Part shown: positions 51,884 to 60,713 of the stretch, piece after piece
How the letters are laid out: each line of letters starts with the position of its first letter
How positions within the stretch are numbered: the first letter of the stretch is position 1
Assembly (NCBI GenBank): GCA_937973555.1
Contig: CALJKL010000011.1
Coordinates: 84,190-148,189, forward strand
DNA length: 64,000 nucleotides
Origin: an uncultured Flavobacteriales bacterium
Lineage (GTDB): Bacteria > Bacteroidota > Bacteroidia > Flavobacteriales > Weeksellaceae
Reading direction: 5' to 3'
The notes under the pieces: model-generated
Databases searched by the model: none
What the model was told of the DNA's origin: nothing
The model's input: the letters and a program-made list of their open reading frames with translations, nothing else
Position numbers and translations under genes: made by a program

Positions 51884-54028
51884 ATGTCAATTACAGGATC
51901 AATAAGAAAAAGACCTTGGTTATTATTAGGAATGGTAGCAATAGCATTGCTTGCGTTTTTGGTAAATCCTGATAGTATGGATAAAATGTTTGGGAAGAAC
52001 CCTAATGTTTTAGGAAAGGTAAATGGAGAAGAAATTACCCGCGATGAATTTAATGACCAATTAAGTTTAATGCAACAACAATCTCAAGGGCAACCGCAAA
52101 AAGGCTTGGAAGAACAAGCTTGGCAAACATTGGTTCAGTCAAAGTTAATTAAGCAACAGTTTGAAAAAATGGGGCTAAAGTTGACTGACGAGATCTTTTG
52201 GAACCAGCTGCAGTTTGACCCAATGTTTTCAAGGGAAAGAAATCCTCAGAACTATGACGAGAAAGGGAATTTCAGACTTGCAGAGATCAAAAAACAAATC
52301 GAAGACCTTAAAAACGGTGATGTTGCTCAATATAATGAATGGCTGAAAGCGAAAAAAGGTATTGAATACAGAATGATGGCAAGACAGCTTTTTGCCAATA
52401 TCAGCAGTGGTATTACCGCCAATAAAAAGGAGGCTTCAGAATTATTGAGCCAAAGAGATCAATTGGCAGATGTTGATTTTGTGAAAATTGATTATGCTGC
52501 TTTTGGGGCTAAAAATCCTGTTCAAGTAACAACTCAAGATTTGGCAGATTATATCAAAAAACATCCTGTTTTATTTAAGGCAGACGCTAGTAGAAATCTT
52601 GGAGTGGTTTATTTTCCTGCAAAACCAAGTGCTGCAGATGATGCTTTAGCATTGAAAGAGATCAACAAGCTTTATAATGAGGGAATAGATAATGGTAATG
52701 GTTTAGAAAGTTTTAAAAATACACCAAACGACTCTATGTTCGTAGAATTGAACTCTGAAGCTCAGGTGAAATATTCTTACGTTTCTGATCAGGAGATTCC
52801 ACAGGAAGCTCAAGCTTTTATTAAAGGAGCTTCTGCTGGCCAGTTTTTTGGACCTTACAAATCTGGTGAGAAATATTACGTGACTAAATTTATTGGCAAA
52901 AGTGAAGCCACTATGCCAAAGCATATCTTGATTTCTTTTGTAGGAACTGATGTGGCGAATCAAGATAAAACCATCACTAGAACCAAAGAGGAGGCTAAAA
53001 AATTAGCAGATGATATTGCGGCTCAGATTAAAGCAAATCCAATGAAATTTCAAGAGTTTTTACCATTGTCTTCGGATAAAGGTTCTGCTCAGCAAGGGGG
53101 TACACTTGGATGGGTATTGCCAAACAACAATCAATTTGTAAAACCTTTTGGTGATTGGGTGAAAGCTAATCCTAAAGGTGCAGTAGGAGTTGTAGAAACA
53201 CAGTTCGGGTATCATATTATTGTAAACGAGAATAAACTTCCTATTTATAAAATTGCCAACTTGGCAAAAGACATCAAAGCCTCTAAAGAAACTGAAAACA
53301 AAGTTTACACAGAAGCCAATACTTTTATACAGTCTGTACAAGGGAAAAGCTTTAATGATTTTTCTAATGCTGCGAAAAAGAAAAATTTTGCTTTCCAAAA
53401 TCCTAAGAACTTATTAAGATTTCAAGGAGAAATTACAGGATTGGGAACTGATAAAGATGAAGAAATTTTATCTTGGGCATTCAATAAAGAAAGAAATAAA
53501 GGTGATGTAGAGATATTTACTACCGGAAATGGAGATTATATAGTAGTATATGTTAATGGTAAACAAGATGCGGGAATTGCAGATCCAGAATCTGTAAGAG
53601 AGCAATTGGAACCGATTGTTAAAAGTAAACTTTTAGCGAAAAAAATATCAGAAAAGATTGCAGCGGCTAAAGCAGGAAATCTAGATGCTGTTGCAAAATT
53701 GTTCGGAACGGCAAAGCAATCTGCACAGGTAAATATTTTTACACCAAATATTGGCGGTGCTATGGAGCCTAAAGTAGCAGGAGCCGCTTTTGGAGTTAAA
53801 ACTGGTAAAATTTCTGCTCCTGTAGAAGGAAATACTGGAGTGTATGTGGTAAGCAGAAAAAATATTACAATCAATAAACAGCCAGGCGACTTGAAGCAGG
53901 TTATGCAATCTATGCAGCAGCAAGGTTCTCAGATGTTTGGGCAGTCATTATTGAAAAGCTTGCAAGATAATGCTGATATAGAAGACTACAGAATTGAAGT
54001 TTGGGAAAAAGCAGCTAAAGCAAAATAA
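51884..54028 (+). CDS. PpiD/SurA-like periplasmic foldase
   Basis: A 714-residue membrane-anchored chaperone. A single N-terminal helix (LLLGMVAIALLAFLV, about residues 13-28) precedes a SurA_N-type helical domain (GKVNGEEITRDEFNDQL). A parvulin/PpiC domain lies near residues 340-450 (MPKHILISF, then GGTLGWVLPNNNQFVKPFGDW and VETQFGYHIIVNE). A second, more degenerate parvulin-like region follows. This is the PpiD architecture: a foldase that meets proteins leaving the Sec channel. A TATTTTCG at 51851-51858 may be the -7 element. Confidence 0.92.
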   Translation: MSITGSIRKRPWLLLGMVAIALLAFLVNPDSMDKMFGKNPNVLGKVNGEEITRDEFNDQLSLMQQQSQGQPQKGLEEQAWQTLVQSKLIKQQFEKMGLKLTDEIFWNQLQFDPMFSRERNPQNYDEKGNFRLAEIKKQIEDLKNGDVAQYNEWLKAKKGIEYRMMARQLFANISSGITANKKEASELLSQRDQLADVDFVKIDYAAFGAKNPVQVTTQDLADYIKKHPVLFKADASRNLGVVYFPAKPSAADDALALKEINKLYNEGIDNGNGLESFKNTPNDSMFVELNSEAQVKYSYVSDQEIPQEAQAFIKGASAGQFFGPYKSGEKYYVTKFIGKSEATMPKHILISFVGTDVANQDKTITRTKEEAKKLADDIAAQIKANPMKFQEFLPLSSDKGSAQQGGTLGWVLPNNNQFVKPFGDWVKANPKGAVGVVETQFGYHIIVNENKLPIYKIANLAKDIKASKETENKVYTEANTFIQSVQGKSFNDFSNAAKKKNFAFQNPKNLLRFQGEITGLGTDKDEEILSWAFNKERNKGDVEIFTTGNGDYIVVYVNGKQDAGIADPESVREQLEPIVKSKLLAKKISEKIAAAKAGNLDAVAKLFGTAKQSAQVNIFTPNIGGAMEPKVAGAAFGVKTGKISAPVEGNTGVYVVSRKNITINKQPGDLKQVMQSMQQQGSQMFGQSLLKSLQDNADIEDYRIEVWEKAAKAK

Positions 54029-54051
54029 TATCAAATAAAGATAAATGATAA

Positions 54052-54082
54052 AAAAAACGACTTTTAATAAGTCGTTTTTTTT
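54052..54082 (+). terminator. Intrinsic terminator of the PpiD-like gene
   Basis: AAACGACTT (54055-54063) pairs with AAGTCGTTT (54069-54077), flanked by A-run and T-run. Confidence 0.9.
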
Positions 54083-54129
54083 ATAATATTATCCCCAAAT
54101 TTAGAAACCATCATTAGCGCAAAAAATAG

Positions 54130-54137
54130 TATATTTG
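54130..54137 (+). promoter_or_regulatory. -7 promoter element of the mlaD operon
   Basis: TATATTTG matches TAnnTTTG, 22 bases upstream of the GTG start at 54159. The upstream -33 element is not clear. Confidence 0.58.
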
Positions 54138-54158
54138 CTCATTGTAATTAGTTAAAAA

Positions 54159-55106
54159 GTGAAATACTCAAAAGAAATAAAAGCAGGTTTAATAGCCATT
54201 CTGGCAATAGTAGGATTTATTTTTCTTTACCAGTTTATGAAAGGGAAAAGTTTCTTTACCTCAGATAATATTTACTACGCCAAATTCGATAATGTAGAAG
54301 GTTTAGAACGTTCTAATACGGTTTCTATTAATGGGATGAAAGTGGGGCAGGTAGATAAAATAATCCCTCAAACCAATAAAGACGGTACAATCCATTTTGT
54401 GGTTAAAATTTTGGTAAATAAAGAATTTCAATTTTCTAAAAACTCTTCGGTAGAAATTTTTGAACCAGGATTCATGTCGGGAAAGCAAGCTAGAATTAAT
54501 TTGGCTTATGATCATTCAGCAATTGCAAAAGATGGAGATACTTTGAAAGGAAGCTTTCAAATTTCTTTAATGGGTAGCCTTTCTTCTCAGGTAGGTCCGG
54601 TAAAAGATAAGTTAGAAAGTGTTTTGTCAAGATTAGATTCTACCGTTGCCTCTACCAATAAAATTGTAGACGAGCAAAACAGAAGAGAAATTAAATTGCT
54701 TTTGGCAAACCTCAATCAAACGGTGGCTTCATTCAGAGCTACTTCTGAGCAAACCAACAAAATATTATCTTCTAACGAAGGTAGAATTGAAAACGTGTTG
54801 GATAATGCCAATAAAACCATGATTTCTGCCAATACTGCCGTTGAAAGATATGGTAAAGTGGCTGAAGATATAGATGTAAAAAAACTCAACAAAACCATAG
54901 ACGGACTTTCTGAAGCATCTGCCAAGTTGAACGTACTGATGTCTGGAATCCAAAATGGGGAAGGAAGTCTGGGCAAATTAGCCAAAGACGATGCTCTTTA
55001 CCGCAACTTAAACGATACATCTTCTAATCTTAACATCCTGATAAAAGACATTAAAGAAAATCCTAAGCGATACATACATTTTTCTGTTTTCGGAAGAAAG
55101 AATTAA
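54159..55106 (+). CDS. mlaD: MlaD-family MCE protein, lipid transport
   Basis: A 315-residue periplasmic lipid-binding protein anchored by one N-terminal helix (AGLIAILAIVGFIFLYQFM). One MCE domain follows (residues 38-130: NIYYAKFDNVEGLERSNTVSINGMKVGQV). The remaining 170 residues are helical and coiled-coil-like, ending in the GEGSLGKLAKDDALYRNLNDT motif typical of Bacteroidota MlaD. The start is GTG at 54159. Its presumed partners MlaE and MlaF are encoded 9 kb away on the other strand (44262-45823). Confidence 0.9.
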   Translation: MKYSKEIKAGLIAILAIVGFIFLYQFMKGKSFFTSDNIYYAKFDNVEGLERSNTVSINGMKVGQVDKIIPQTNKDGTIHFVVKILVNKEFQFSKNSSVEIFEPGFMSGKQARINLAYDHSAIAKDGDTLKGSFQISLMGSLSSQVGPVKDKLESVLSRLDSTVASTNKIVDEQNRREIKLLLANLNQTVASFRATSEQTNKILSSNEGRIENVLDNANKTMISANTAVERYGKVAEDIDVKKLNKTIDGLSEASAKLNVLMSGIQNGEGSLGKLAKDDALYRNLNDTSSNLNILIKDIKENPKRYIHFSVFGRKN

Positions 55107-55137
55107 TGTAAATTTGAGGGAGTAGAAAAAAATTACC

Positions 55138-56466
55138 ATGCAATACTTAGATAATATTTTATTCCTTGTTTTATTAATTGCAGGTTTCGGGCTGTTTTTC
55201 AAAAGCCTGAAAGAAATTTATAGAAACATAAAACTCGGAAGAGAAATCAACCGTACAGACCGCCGTTCAGAAAGATGGGCTACCATGACCAAAGTGGCAT
55301 TAGGACAAAGCAAAATGAAGGCACGTCCTGTTGCAGCCATTCTTCACTTATTTGTTTATGTGGGATTTGTCATCATCAACATAGAACTCATAGAAATAAT
55401 AGTTGATGGAATTTTTGGCACCCATAGGTTTTTAGCCACGATTTTCGGAGATACTTTTTATGGAATTTTTACAGCCACATTAGAAGTTTTAGCGGCTTTG
55501 GTGGTAATTGCCGTTGTGGCATTTTTCATCCGTAGAAATGGAATTAAAATCCCGAGATTAAGTTCTATCGATTTGAAGGGATGGCCTAAAAATGATGCCA
55601 ACTGGATTCTCTTGATAGAATTTGCCCTCATGATGGCTTTCTTTAAAATGAATGCAGCAGATTATCTGTTGATGTCCAAAGAAGGAGTAATTCATGGAAA
55701 TTTTCCTATTTCATCGAATTTAATAGCACCTATTTATAACTCTTTAGGTTTTAGTGAAGGCTTTCTTCATTTTGTTGAAAAAGGCAGTTGGTGGTTTCAC
55801 TTCGTGGGAATTTTATTTTTCATGAATTACCTTTATTACTCGAAACACCTTCACATTATATTCGCATTCCCAAATACTTGGTATGCCAATCTTGAACCGA
55901 AAGGGAAATTCAATAATCTGGATTCTGTTACCAAAGAAATAAAGCTGATGATGGATCCCAACGCAGATCCTTATGCTGCACCTGCTGAAGGCTCGGAACC
56001 ACCAGCAAAATTTGGGGCAGAAGATATTTTCGATCTCAACCAAGTACAATTGTTAAATGCCTATTCCTGTACAGAATGTGGTAGATGTACTGCTGTTTGT
56101 CCAGCTAATATTACGGGCAAAAAACTGTCTCCTAGAAAGATTATGATGTCTACCAGAGACCGTGTGGAAGAAGTAGGCAAAAACATTAACAAAAATGGAA
56201 AATTTGTAGATGACGGCAAGAAATTGTTAAACGATTATATCACCAAAGAAGAACTATGGGCTTGTACCAGTTGTAACGCTTGTGTAGAGGCTTGTCCGGT
56301 TCTTATAGACCCATTGTCCATCATTATAGACATGAGAAGATATTTGGTGATGGAACAATCGGCAGCACCACAGGAACTGAATATGATGATGACCAACATC
56401 GAAAACAACGCAGCTCCTTGGCAATACAACCAAGCAGACCGCTTTAATTGGGCTAAAGAAAATTAG
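55138..56466 (+). CDS. Membrane (Fe-S) oxidoreductase subunit, HdrC/NarI-like fusion
   Basis: A 442-residue protein. Residues 1-290 carry about five membrane helices in a heme-b/NarI-like layout (LHLFVYVGFVIINIELIEIIVDG and further). Residues 305-395 carry two 4Fe-4S sites: CTECGRCTAVCP (Cys311, 314, 317, 321) and CTSCNACVEACP (Cys376, 379, 382, 386). With the CCG-domain protein encoded next it forms an HdrDE/GlpC-like electron-transfer unit at the inner membrane. The electron donor is unknown. It follows mlaD by 31 bases, a conserved association in flavobacteria. Confidence 0.87.
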   Translation: MQYLDNILFLVLLIAGFGLFFKSLKEIYRNIKLGREINRTDRRSERWATMTKVALGQSKMKARPVAAILHLFVYVGFVIINIELIEIIVDGIFGTHRFLATIFGDTFYGIFTATLEVLAALVVIAVVAFFIRRNGIKIPRLSSIDLKGWPKNDANWILLIEFALMMAFFKMNAADYLLMSKEGVIHGNFPISSNLIAPIYNSLGFSEGFLHFVEKGSWWFHFVGILFFMNYLYYSKHLHIIFAFPNTWYANLEPKGKFNNLDSVTKEIKLMMDPNADPYAAPAEGSEPPAKFGAEDIFDLNQVQLLNAYSCTECGRCTAVCPANITGKKLSPRKIMMSTRDRVEEVGKNINKNGKFVDDGKKLLNDYITKEELWACTSCNACVEACPVLIDPLSIIIDMRRYLVMEQSAAPQELNMMMTNIENNAAPWQYNQADRFNWAKEN

Positions 56467-56547
56467 ATAATTTGTTAATAAGGTAATTTGAAAGATTTTA
56501 ATTTTCATTATCTTATTATCACATTCACATATTAACAAATTTATAAT

Positions 56548-57333
56548 ATGGATTTCACAATAAAAACAATGGCAGAATATGCTGCCGAAGGAAAATCTCC
56601 AGAAGTGCTTTTTTGGGTGGGTTGTGCAGGAAGTTTTGATGACAGAGCCAAAAAAATCACCAAAGCATTTGCCAAAATTCTTCATAAAGTGGGTGTAGAG
56701 TTTGCAGTTTTGGGACAGGAAGAATCTTGTTCAGGTGATCCTGCAAAACGTGCCGGAAATGAGTTTGTTTTTCAGATGATGGCTCTTACCAATATAGAAA
56801 TTCTTAATGCTTACGAAGTCAAAAAAATCGTAACGGCTTGTCCGCACTGTTTCAATACCTTAAAAAATGAATATCCAAGTTTAGGCGGTAATTACAAAGT
56901 AATGCACCATACTCAACTCTTGCAGCAACTCATGGAAGAAGGCCGACTTAAAATAGAAGGAGGAGCCTTCAAAGGAAAGAAAATTACCTTTCATGATCCT
57001 TGCTATCTAGGAAGAGCCAATGATGAATATGAAGCGCCAAGATTATTGTTAGAAAAATTGGATGCTGAATTGGTAGAAATGAAACGTTGTAAAACCAATG
57101 GTCTATGTTGTGGAGCCGGAGGAGCACAGATGTTTAAAGAGCCGGAAAAAGGCAATAAAGACATCAATGTAGAAAGAACCGAAGAGGCTTTGGGCTTAAA
57201 ACCCAATGTGGTGGCTACAGGTTGCCCATTTTGTAATACGATGATGACGGATGGCGTGAAGCATTTCAATAAAAATGAAGAAGTTGCCGTTAAAGATATT
57301 GTAGAACTCATTGCAGAGGCAGAAGATTTATAA
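56548..57333 (+). CDS. CCG-domain (Fe-S) protein, HdrB/LutA-like
   Basis: A 261-residue cytosolic protein with two cysteine-rich CCG domains: C-x-n motifs in EESCSGDPAKR and TACPHCFNTLKNEYP (first), and FHDPCYLGR, LCCGAGGAQMF and GCPFCNTMMTDG (second). Such domains hold a noncubane or 4Fe-4S cluster at the active site of heterodisulfide reductase B, LutA and GlpC. It pairs with the preceding membrane subunit. A thiol-disulfide or 2-hydroxyacid substrate is possible; none is encoded nearby. Confidence 0.88.
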   Translation: MDFTIKTMAEYAAEGKSPEVLFWVGCAGSFDDRAKKITKAFAKILHKVGVEFAVLGQEESCSGDPAKRAGNEFVFQMMALTNIEILNAYEVKKIVTACPHCFNTLKNEYPSLGGNYKVMHHTQLLQQLMEEGRLKIEGGAFKGKKITFHDPCYLGRANDEYEAPRLLLEKLDAELVEMKRCKTNGLCCGAGGAQMFKEPEKGNKDINVERTEEALGLKPNVVATGCPFCNTMMTDGVKHFNKNEEVAVKDIVELIAEAEDL

Positions 57334-57345
57334 AATCAAAAGAAA

Positions 57346-57834
57346 ATGAAAATAGAAGAATCAACAATAGTAGAAACAGATGATTTTAAAGTGATCATCT
57401 ACCCGGCTTCCAGAGCCATGACGGCAAAAGAGGTGAAAGAAATCACTGAGAAATTATACGATTTCTTGCCTTCTTGGAATGCCCACGGTAAATCTTTGAC
57501 CTCCTCTTTTAAGATAGATTACAAACAGTTTATCATCATTACGGTAGACGAAGAAAAAGTACAGGCTTCGGGTTGTTCTATGGACTCGCTAAATGGCATG
57601 ATGAGAGAACTGGAAGCAGAATACCAATTGGGAGTTTTTGATAGAATGAAGGCTTGCTATTTAGAAAATGGAGAAGTGAAAACAATGAAATTGACGGATT
57701 TCCGTACAGCCGTAAGAAATGGAGAAATTGGGGAAGACGTTCAGGTTTTTGATTTTTCTAAAGACACTTATGTCAATTATCTTTCAGATTTCTTGTTGCC
57801 ATTCAAAAGGAGTTGGGCAGGATTTATCAAATAA
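57346..57834 (+). CDS. Conserved protein downstream of the Fe-S oxidoreductase
   Basis: A 162-residue soluble protein (VKVIIYPASR-like start, SWNAHGKSLTSSFKIDYKQFIIITVDEEKVQASGC in the middle). Homologues are widely labelled ABC transporter ATPase, but I see no Walker A, Walker B or signature motif, so that label is wrong for this protein. It lies 12 bases after the CCG-domain gene, a conserved order, and presumably serves that complex. The single conserved-looking motif QASGCSMDSLNG has one cysteine. The function is unknown. Confidence 0.75.
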   Translation: MKIEESTIVETDDFKVIIYPASRAMTAKEVKEITEKLYDFLPSWNAHGKSLTSSFKIDYKQFIIITVDEEKVQASGCSMDSLNGMMRELEAEYQLGVFDRMKACYLENGEVKTMKLTDFRTAVRNGEIGEDVQVFDFSKDTYVNYLSDFLLPFKRSWAGFIK

Positions 57835-57836
57835 AT

Positions 57837-57866
57837 AAAAGTCGGGTTTTATAGCCCGACTTTTTT
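57837..57866 (+). terminator. Intrinsic terminator of the mlaD operon
   Basis: AAAAGTCGGG (57837-57846) pairs with CCCGACTTTT (57855-57864), with a T-run. Confidence 0.92.
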
Positions 57867-57906
57867 GATTCTATCAACAAACAGTTCTTCCACAAAAGAT
57901 TTTCTG

Positions 57907-57914
57907 TATTTTTG
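57907..57914 (+). promoter_or_regulatory. -7 promoter element of the glycan cluster
   Basis: TATTTTTG matches TAnnTTTG. It lies inside the longer reading frame of the glycosyltransferase and 16 bases upstream of the TTG at 57931, so it decides for that start. Confidence 0.6.
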
Positions 57915-57930
57915 TATTAAACAACGCCGA

Positions 57931-59067
57931 TTGAATTCTCGAAAAAAACATAAAATTCTTTTCATTTCATCATGGTTTCCCAACAAACTGGAGCCCACCA
58001 ATGGCAACTTCGTGCAAAGGCATGCCGAAACCGTTGCTTTACTTCATGAGGTGGAAATTCTTCATGCCATTGGAGATTTTCACCAGAAAAAAAGATTTTT
58101 ATTTGATGATCAAATCATCAACGGCATCAGAACCTTAATCGTTTATTATCGCAATTCCCGAATTCCTTTATTGAATTTCATAAGAAGGATGAAAGCCTAT
58201 CGCCTGGGTTACAAAAGAATGCAAAAGCCTGATTTGGTGCATGGTAATGTTTTGAATAACAATATGCTTTTTGCAGTGTACCTTAAAAGAAAATATAAGA
58301 TTTCGTTTGTAGTATCAGAGCATTGGTCTGCTTTGCAGGAAATCAATCATTATAAATTATCAAAACTAGGAAAGTTGATTGTCAAAAAAATAGCCAATTC
58401 TGCTGTAATGATAATGCCTGTAACCGAAAATTTGTCTTTTGGAATCAGAAAGTTAGGGGTTACAACGTCAATGAAAATTATTGGAAATGTGGTAGATAAA
58501 GATTTGTTTACAATTGGAAATAAAGCCAGAGATAAATTTATTTTTTTGCATGTGTCGAGTTTGATTCCTTTGAAAAATACTGATAAAATTATCAATGCAG
58601 CGGTTCAAATACATCTCACAAATCCTAATTTTGAATTGCATATTGGTGGTGATGGGGATGTAAATAAGCTCAAAGCATTTATTAAGAAGTACAATGCTGA
58701 AGATTATATCAAAACTTTCGGGATGATTTTATCAGAAGAGGTTTCTAAAAAAATGAGGGATGCCAATTGTTTTGTTCTTTTTAGTGATTACGAAAACCAA
58801 CCTTGCGTCATTTTAGAAAGTTTTGCTACGGGTATTCCTGTTATTGCACCAAAAGTAGGGGGTATATCAGAAATTTTAAATTCTGAAAGAGGCATTTTAA
58901 TTGAAAAAGGAAATGAAAAGGAACTTTTGAAGGCTATGAAAAATGTTTTGGAGGGTAAAACTGTTTTTGCCGACCCTGAAGAAATTAGAAATTATTGTGT
59001 GGAGCATTTTTCTCAACTGAAAATTGCAGAAAAGTTTAGTGAAATATATAATTTGGTTTTGAAATGA
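57931..59067 (+). CDS. Glycosyltransferase, GT4-like (GT-B fold)
   Basis: A 378-residue cytosolic or peripheral membrane enzyme with a GT-B layout: N-terminal acceptor domain (KILFISSWFPNKLEPTNGNFVQRHAE) and C-terminal nucleotide-sugar domain (FIFLHVSSLIPLKNTDKIINA, ELHIGGDGDVNKL, then the E-x7-E motif ENQPCVILE and GIPVIAPKVGGISEIL). It transfers a sugar onto a lipid-linked or surface glycan. The start TTG 57931 follows the promoter element. Its stop overlaps the ATG of the AsnB-like gene (ATGA), so three genes form one operon. Confidence 0.85.
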   Translation: MNSRKKHKILFISSWFPNKLEPTNGNFVQRHAETVALLHEVEILHAIGDFHQKKRFLFDDQIINGIRTLIVYYRNSRIPLLNFIRRMKAYRLGYKRMQKPDLVHGNVLNNNMLFAVYLKRKYKISFVVSEHWSALQEINHYKLSKLGKLIVKKIANSAVMIMPVTENLSFGIRKLGVTTSMKIIGNVVDKDLFTIGNKARDKFIFLHVSSLIPLKNTDKIINAAVQIHLTNPNFELHIGGDGDVNKLKAFIKKYNAEDYIKTFGMILSEEVSKKMRDANCFVLFSDYENQPCVILESFATGIPVIAPKVGGISEILNSERGILIEKGNEKELLKAMKNVLEGKTVFADPEEIRNYCVEHFSQLKIAEKFSEIYNLVLK

Positions 59068-60713
59068 GAAAAGGATTTTCAATAGAAGTATACGACCAAA
59101 ATATAGTCTATAATTGCAGATTTAATGAAGGTGTTTTTGATAATGTAGTAATAGATGATTTGCAATATTTTATTGCATTGGAAGGGGTTATTCTTAATAA
59201 AAAAAAATTATTGCAAGAATATGCGGGCAAAGATTTCAATAGCCTTATGCTCCTATTATACCAAAAAGAAAAACAAAATGTTTTTGCCTTGTTAGAGGGA
59301 GAATTTTCCGGATTTTTAGTAGATAAGAATTCTCGTAAAGTCTCTGTTTTTACCAATGTTACTTCTACCCAAAAAGTATTTTATTACCATAGTCCAAAAT
59401 TGTTTTTGGCAGAAACTTCAATAAAAGCCTTAACTGAAAAACTAAAAGAGTATAATATTACCTTCTCTTTGGATATTACTAGTATATATGAGATATTAGC
59501 ACTTACCAATGTGTTAGAAAATAAGACTCCAATAGAGAAGATTTATAAAATAAACGATGCTTGTTTTATTGAAATCAATATTTCTGATCATTCTTTTTTT
59601 GAAAAAAAATATTATGAAATAGAAACAGTCCGATTTAATAAAAATCTCAAAACGGCTCTTAGTATTACTGATGAAGTTTTTTCAGCCTCAGTGCTTTTGG
59701 AATATCAAAAAGATGATGAACTGCAAAAAGAACATTTTTCTCTTTTAAGTGGTGGCCTAGACAGCAGAATGGCCTTGTTATATGCCCATAAACTGAATCA
59801 AAAGCCTAAAAATGTTTTTTGTTTTTCACAAAGTAAATATTTGGATGAGCGTATTTCCAGAAAAATAGCACAAGAATATCATTTAGATTATCAATTTGTA
59901 AAATTAGATGGCGGGAAATTTCTTAAAAACATAGACCGATTGGTGTCTTTGTCCGAAGGCATGGTACTGTATACGGGGGCTATTCATGCGGATTATGCGA
60001 TGGGGGAAGTTGAGCCTAGAAATTTGGGTCTCATTCATTCCGGACAGATTGGTGATGGCGTATTGGGAGGTTTTAATACCGTTCCATACGGACAATCTCC
60101 CAAAGACAATAAAATCGTAGTAAACCGTTATTTTTTACCCAAAATTTCAGGAAATTTACAAAAAATAATGGCAAATTACGAAAGAGAAGAATTGTTTTAC
60201 TTGAGAAATATAGCCTTTAATAGGGCTGTTTTGGGGGCACAAGTTTTTCAGCAGTTTTCTTACCAGACTTCTCCATTTATGACCAAAGATTTTATGAGTT
60301 TTGCGGTAAGCCTCCCGGAAGAGTGGAAATATAACCAACATTTTTATCTGGACTGGGTAAGGCATTACTGTCCGGAAGCGGCAGATTTTACTTGGGAAAG
60401 AACGATGATGAAGCCCAATGCAAAATGGAAAACCAAGATAGGTGACCATATTTATAAAAGGAGTTTTAATATTTTTTACAATAAAATCTTGGGAAAAGAA
60501 AACAAAATCAGTATGTATCCCTACCAATATTATTTTTCTAATGATAAAGAAATTCAGCAATTTTATGATCAATATTTATCAGAAAACATTCATTACCTTG
60601 ATGGCTATAAAGATTTGAAACAAGATATTTTGGCCTTATATCATAAAAAAAATTTCTTTTCAAAGTCCAATGCTATTAATGTTATTGCTATCATTAAATA
60701 TTATTTTTCTTAG
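59064..60713 (+). CDS. Asparagine synthase-like amidotransferase without the glutaminase cysteine
   Basis: A 549-residue AsnB-like protein. The N-terminal Ntn-glutaminase fold is recognisable (LEGEFSGFLVDKNSRKVSVFTN), but residue 2 is Arg, not the catalytic Cys that must follow the initiator Met, so it cannot hydrolyse glutamine. The C-terminal synthetase domain keeps the PP-loop LSGGLDSRMALLYAHKL and the following YLDERISRKIA helix. In polysaccharide clusters such proteins amidate sugar acids or activate a carboxylate by adenylation. Its start overlaps the glycosyltransferase stop by four bases, and its own stop TAG is followed directly by the flippase ATG. Confidence 0.82.
   Translation: MRKGFSIEVYDQNIVYNCRFNEGVFDNVVIDDLQYFIALEGVILNKKKLLQEYAGKDFNSLMLLLYQKEKQNVFALLEGEFSGFLVDKNSRKVSVFTNVTSTQKVFYYHSPKLFLAETSIKALTEKLKEYNITFSLDITSIYEILALTNVLENKTPIEKIYKINDACFIEINISDHSFFEKKYYEIETVRFNKNLKTALSITDEVFSASVLLEYQKDDELQKEHFSLLSGGLDSRMALLYAHKLNQKPKNVFCFSQSKYLDERISRKIAQEYHLDYQFVKLDGGKFLKNIDRLVSLSEGMVLYTGAIHADYAMGEVEPRNLGLIHSGQIGDGVLGGFNTVPYGQSPKDNKIVVNRYFLPKISGNLQKIMANYEREELFYLRNIAFNRAVLGAQVFQQFSYQTSPFMTKDFMSFAVSLPEEWKYNQHFYLDWVRHYCPEAADFTWERTMMKPNAKWKTKIGDHIYKRSFNIFYNKILGKENKISMYPYQYYFSNDKEIQQFYDQYLSENIHYLDGYKDLKQDILALYHKKNFFSKSNAINVIAIIKYYFS

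Noticed and set aside
54159..55106. Mammalian-cell-entry virulence locus
   Set aside because: There is one MCE domain with the Bacteroidota MlaD tail, and separate mlaE/mlaF genes; this is ordinary lipid transport.
57346..57834. Annotation as ABC transporter ATPase
   Set aside because: No Walker A, Walker B, signature or H-loop is present; the protein is too short for an ABC ATPase and sits in an Fe-S operon.
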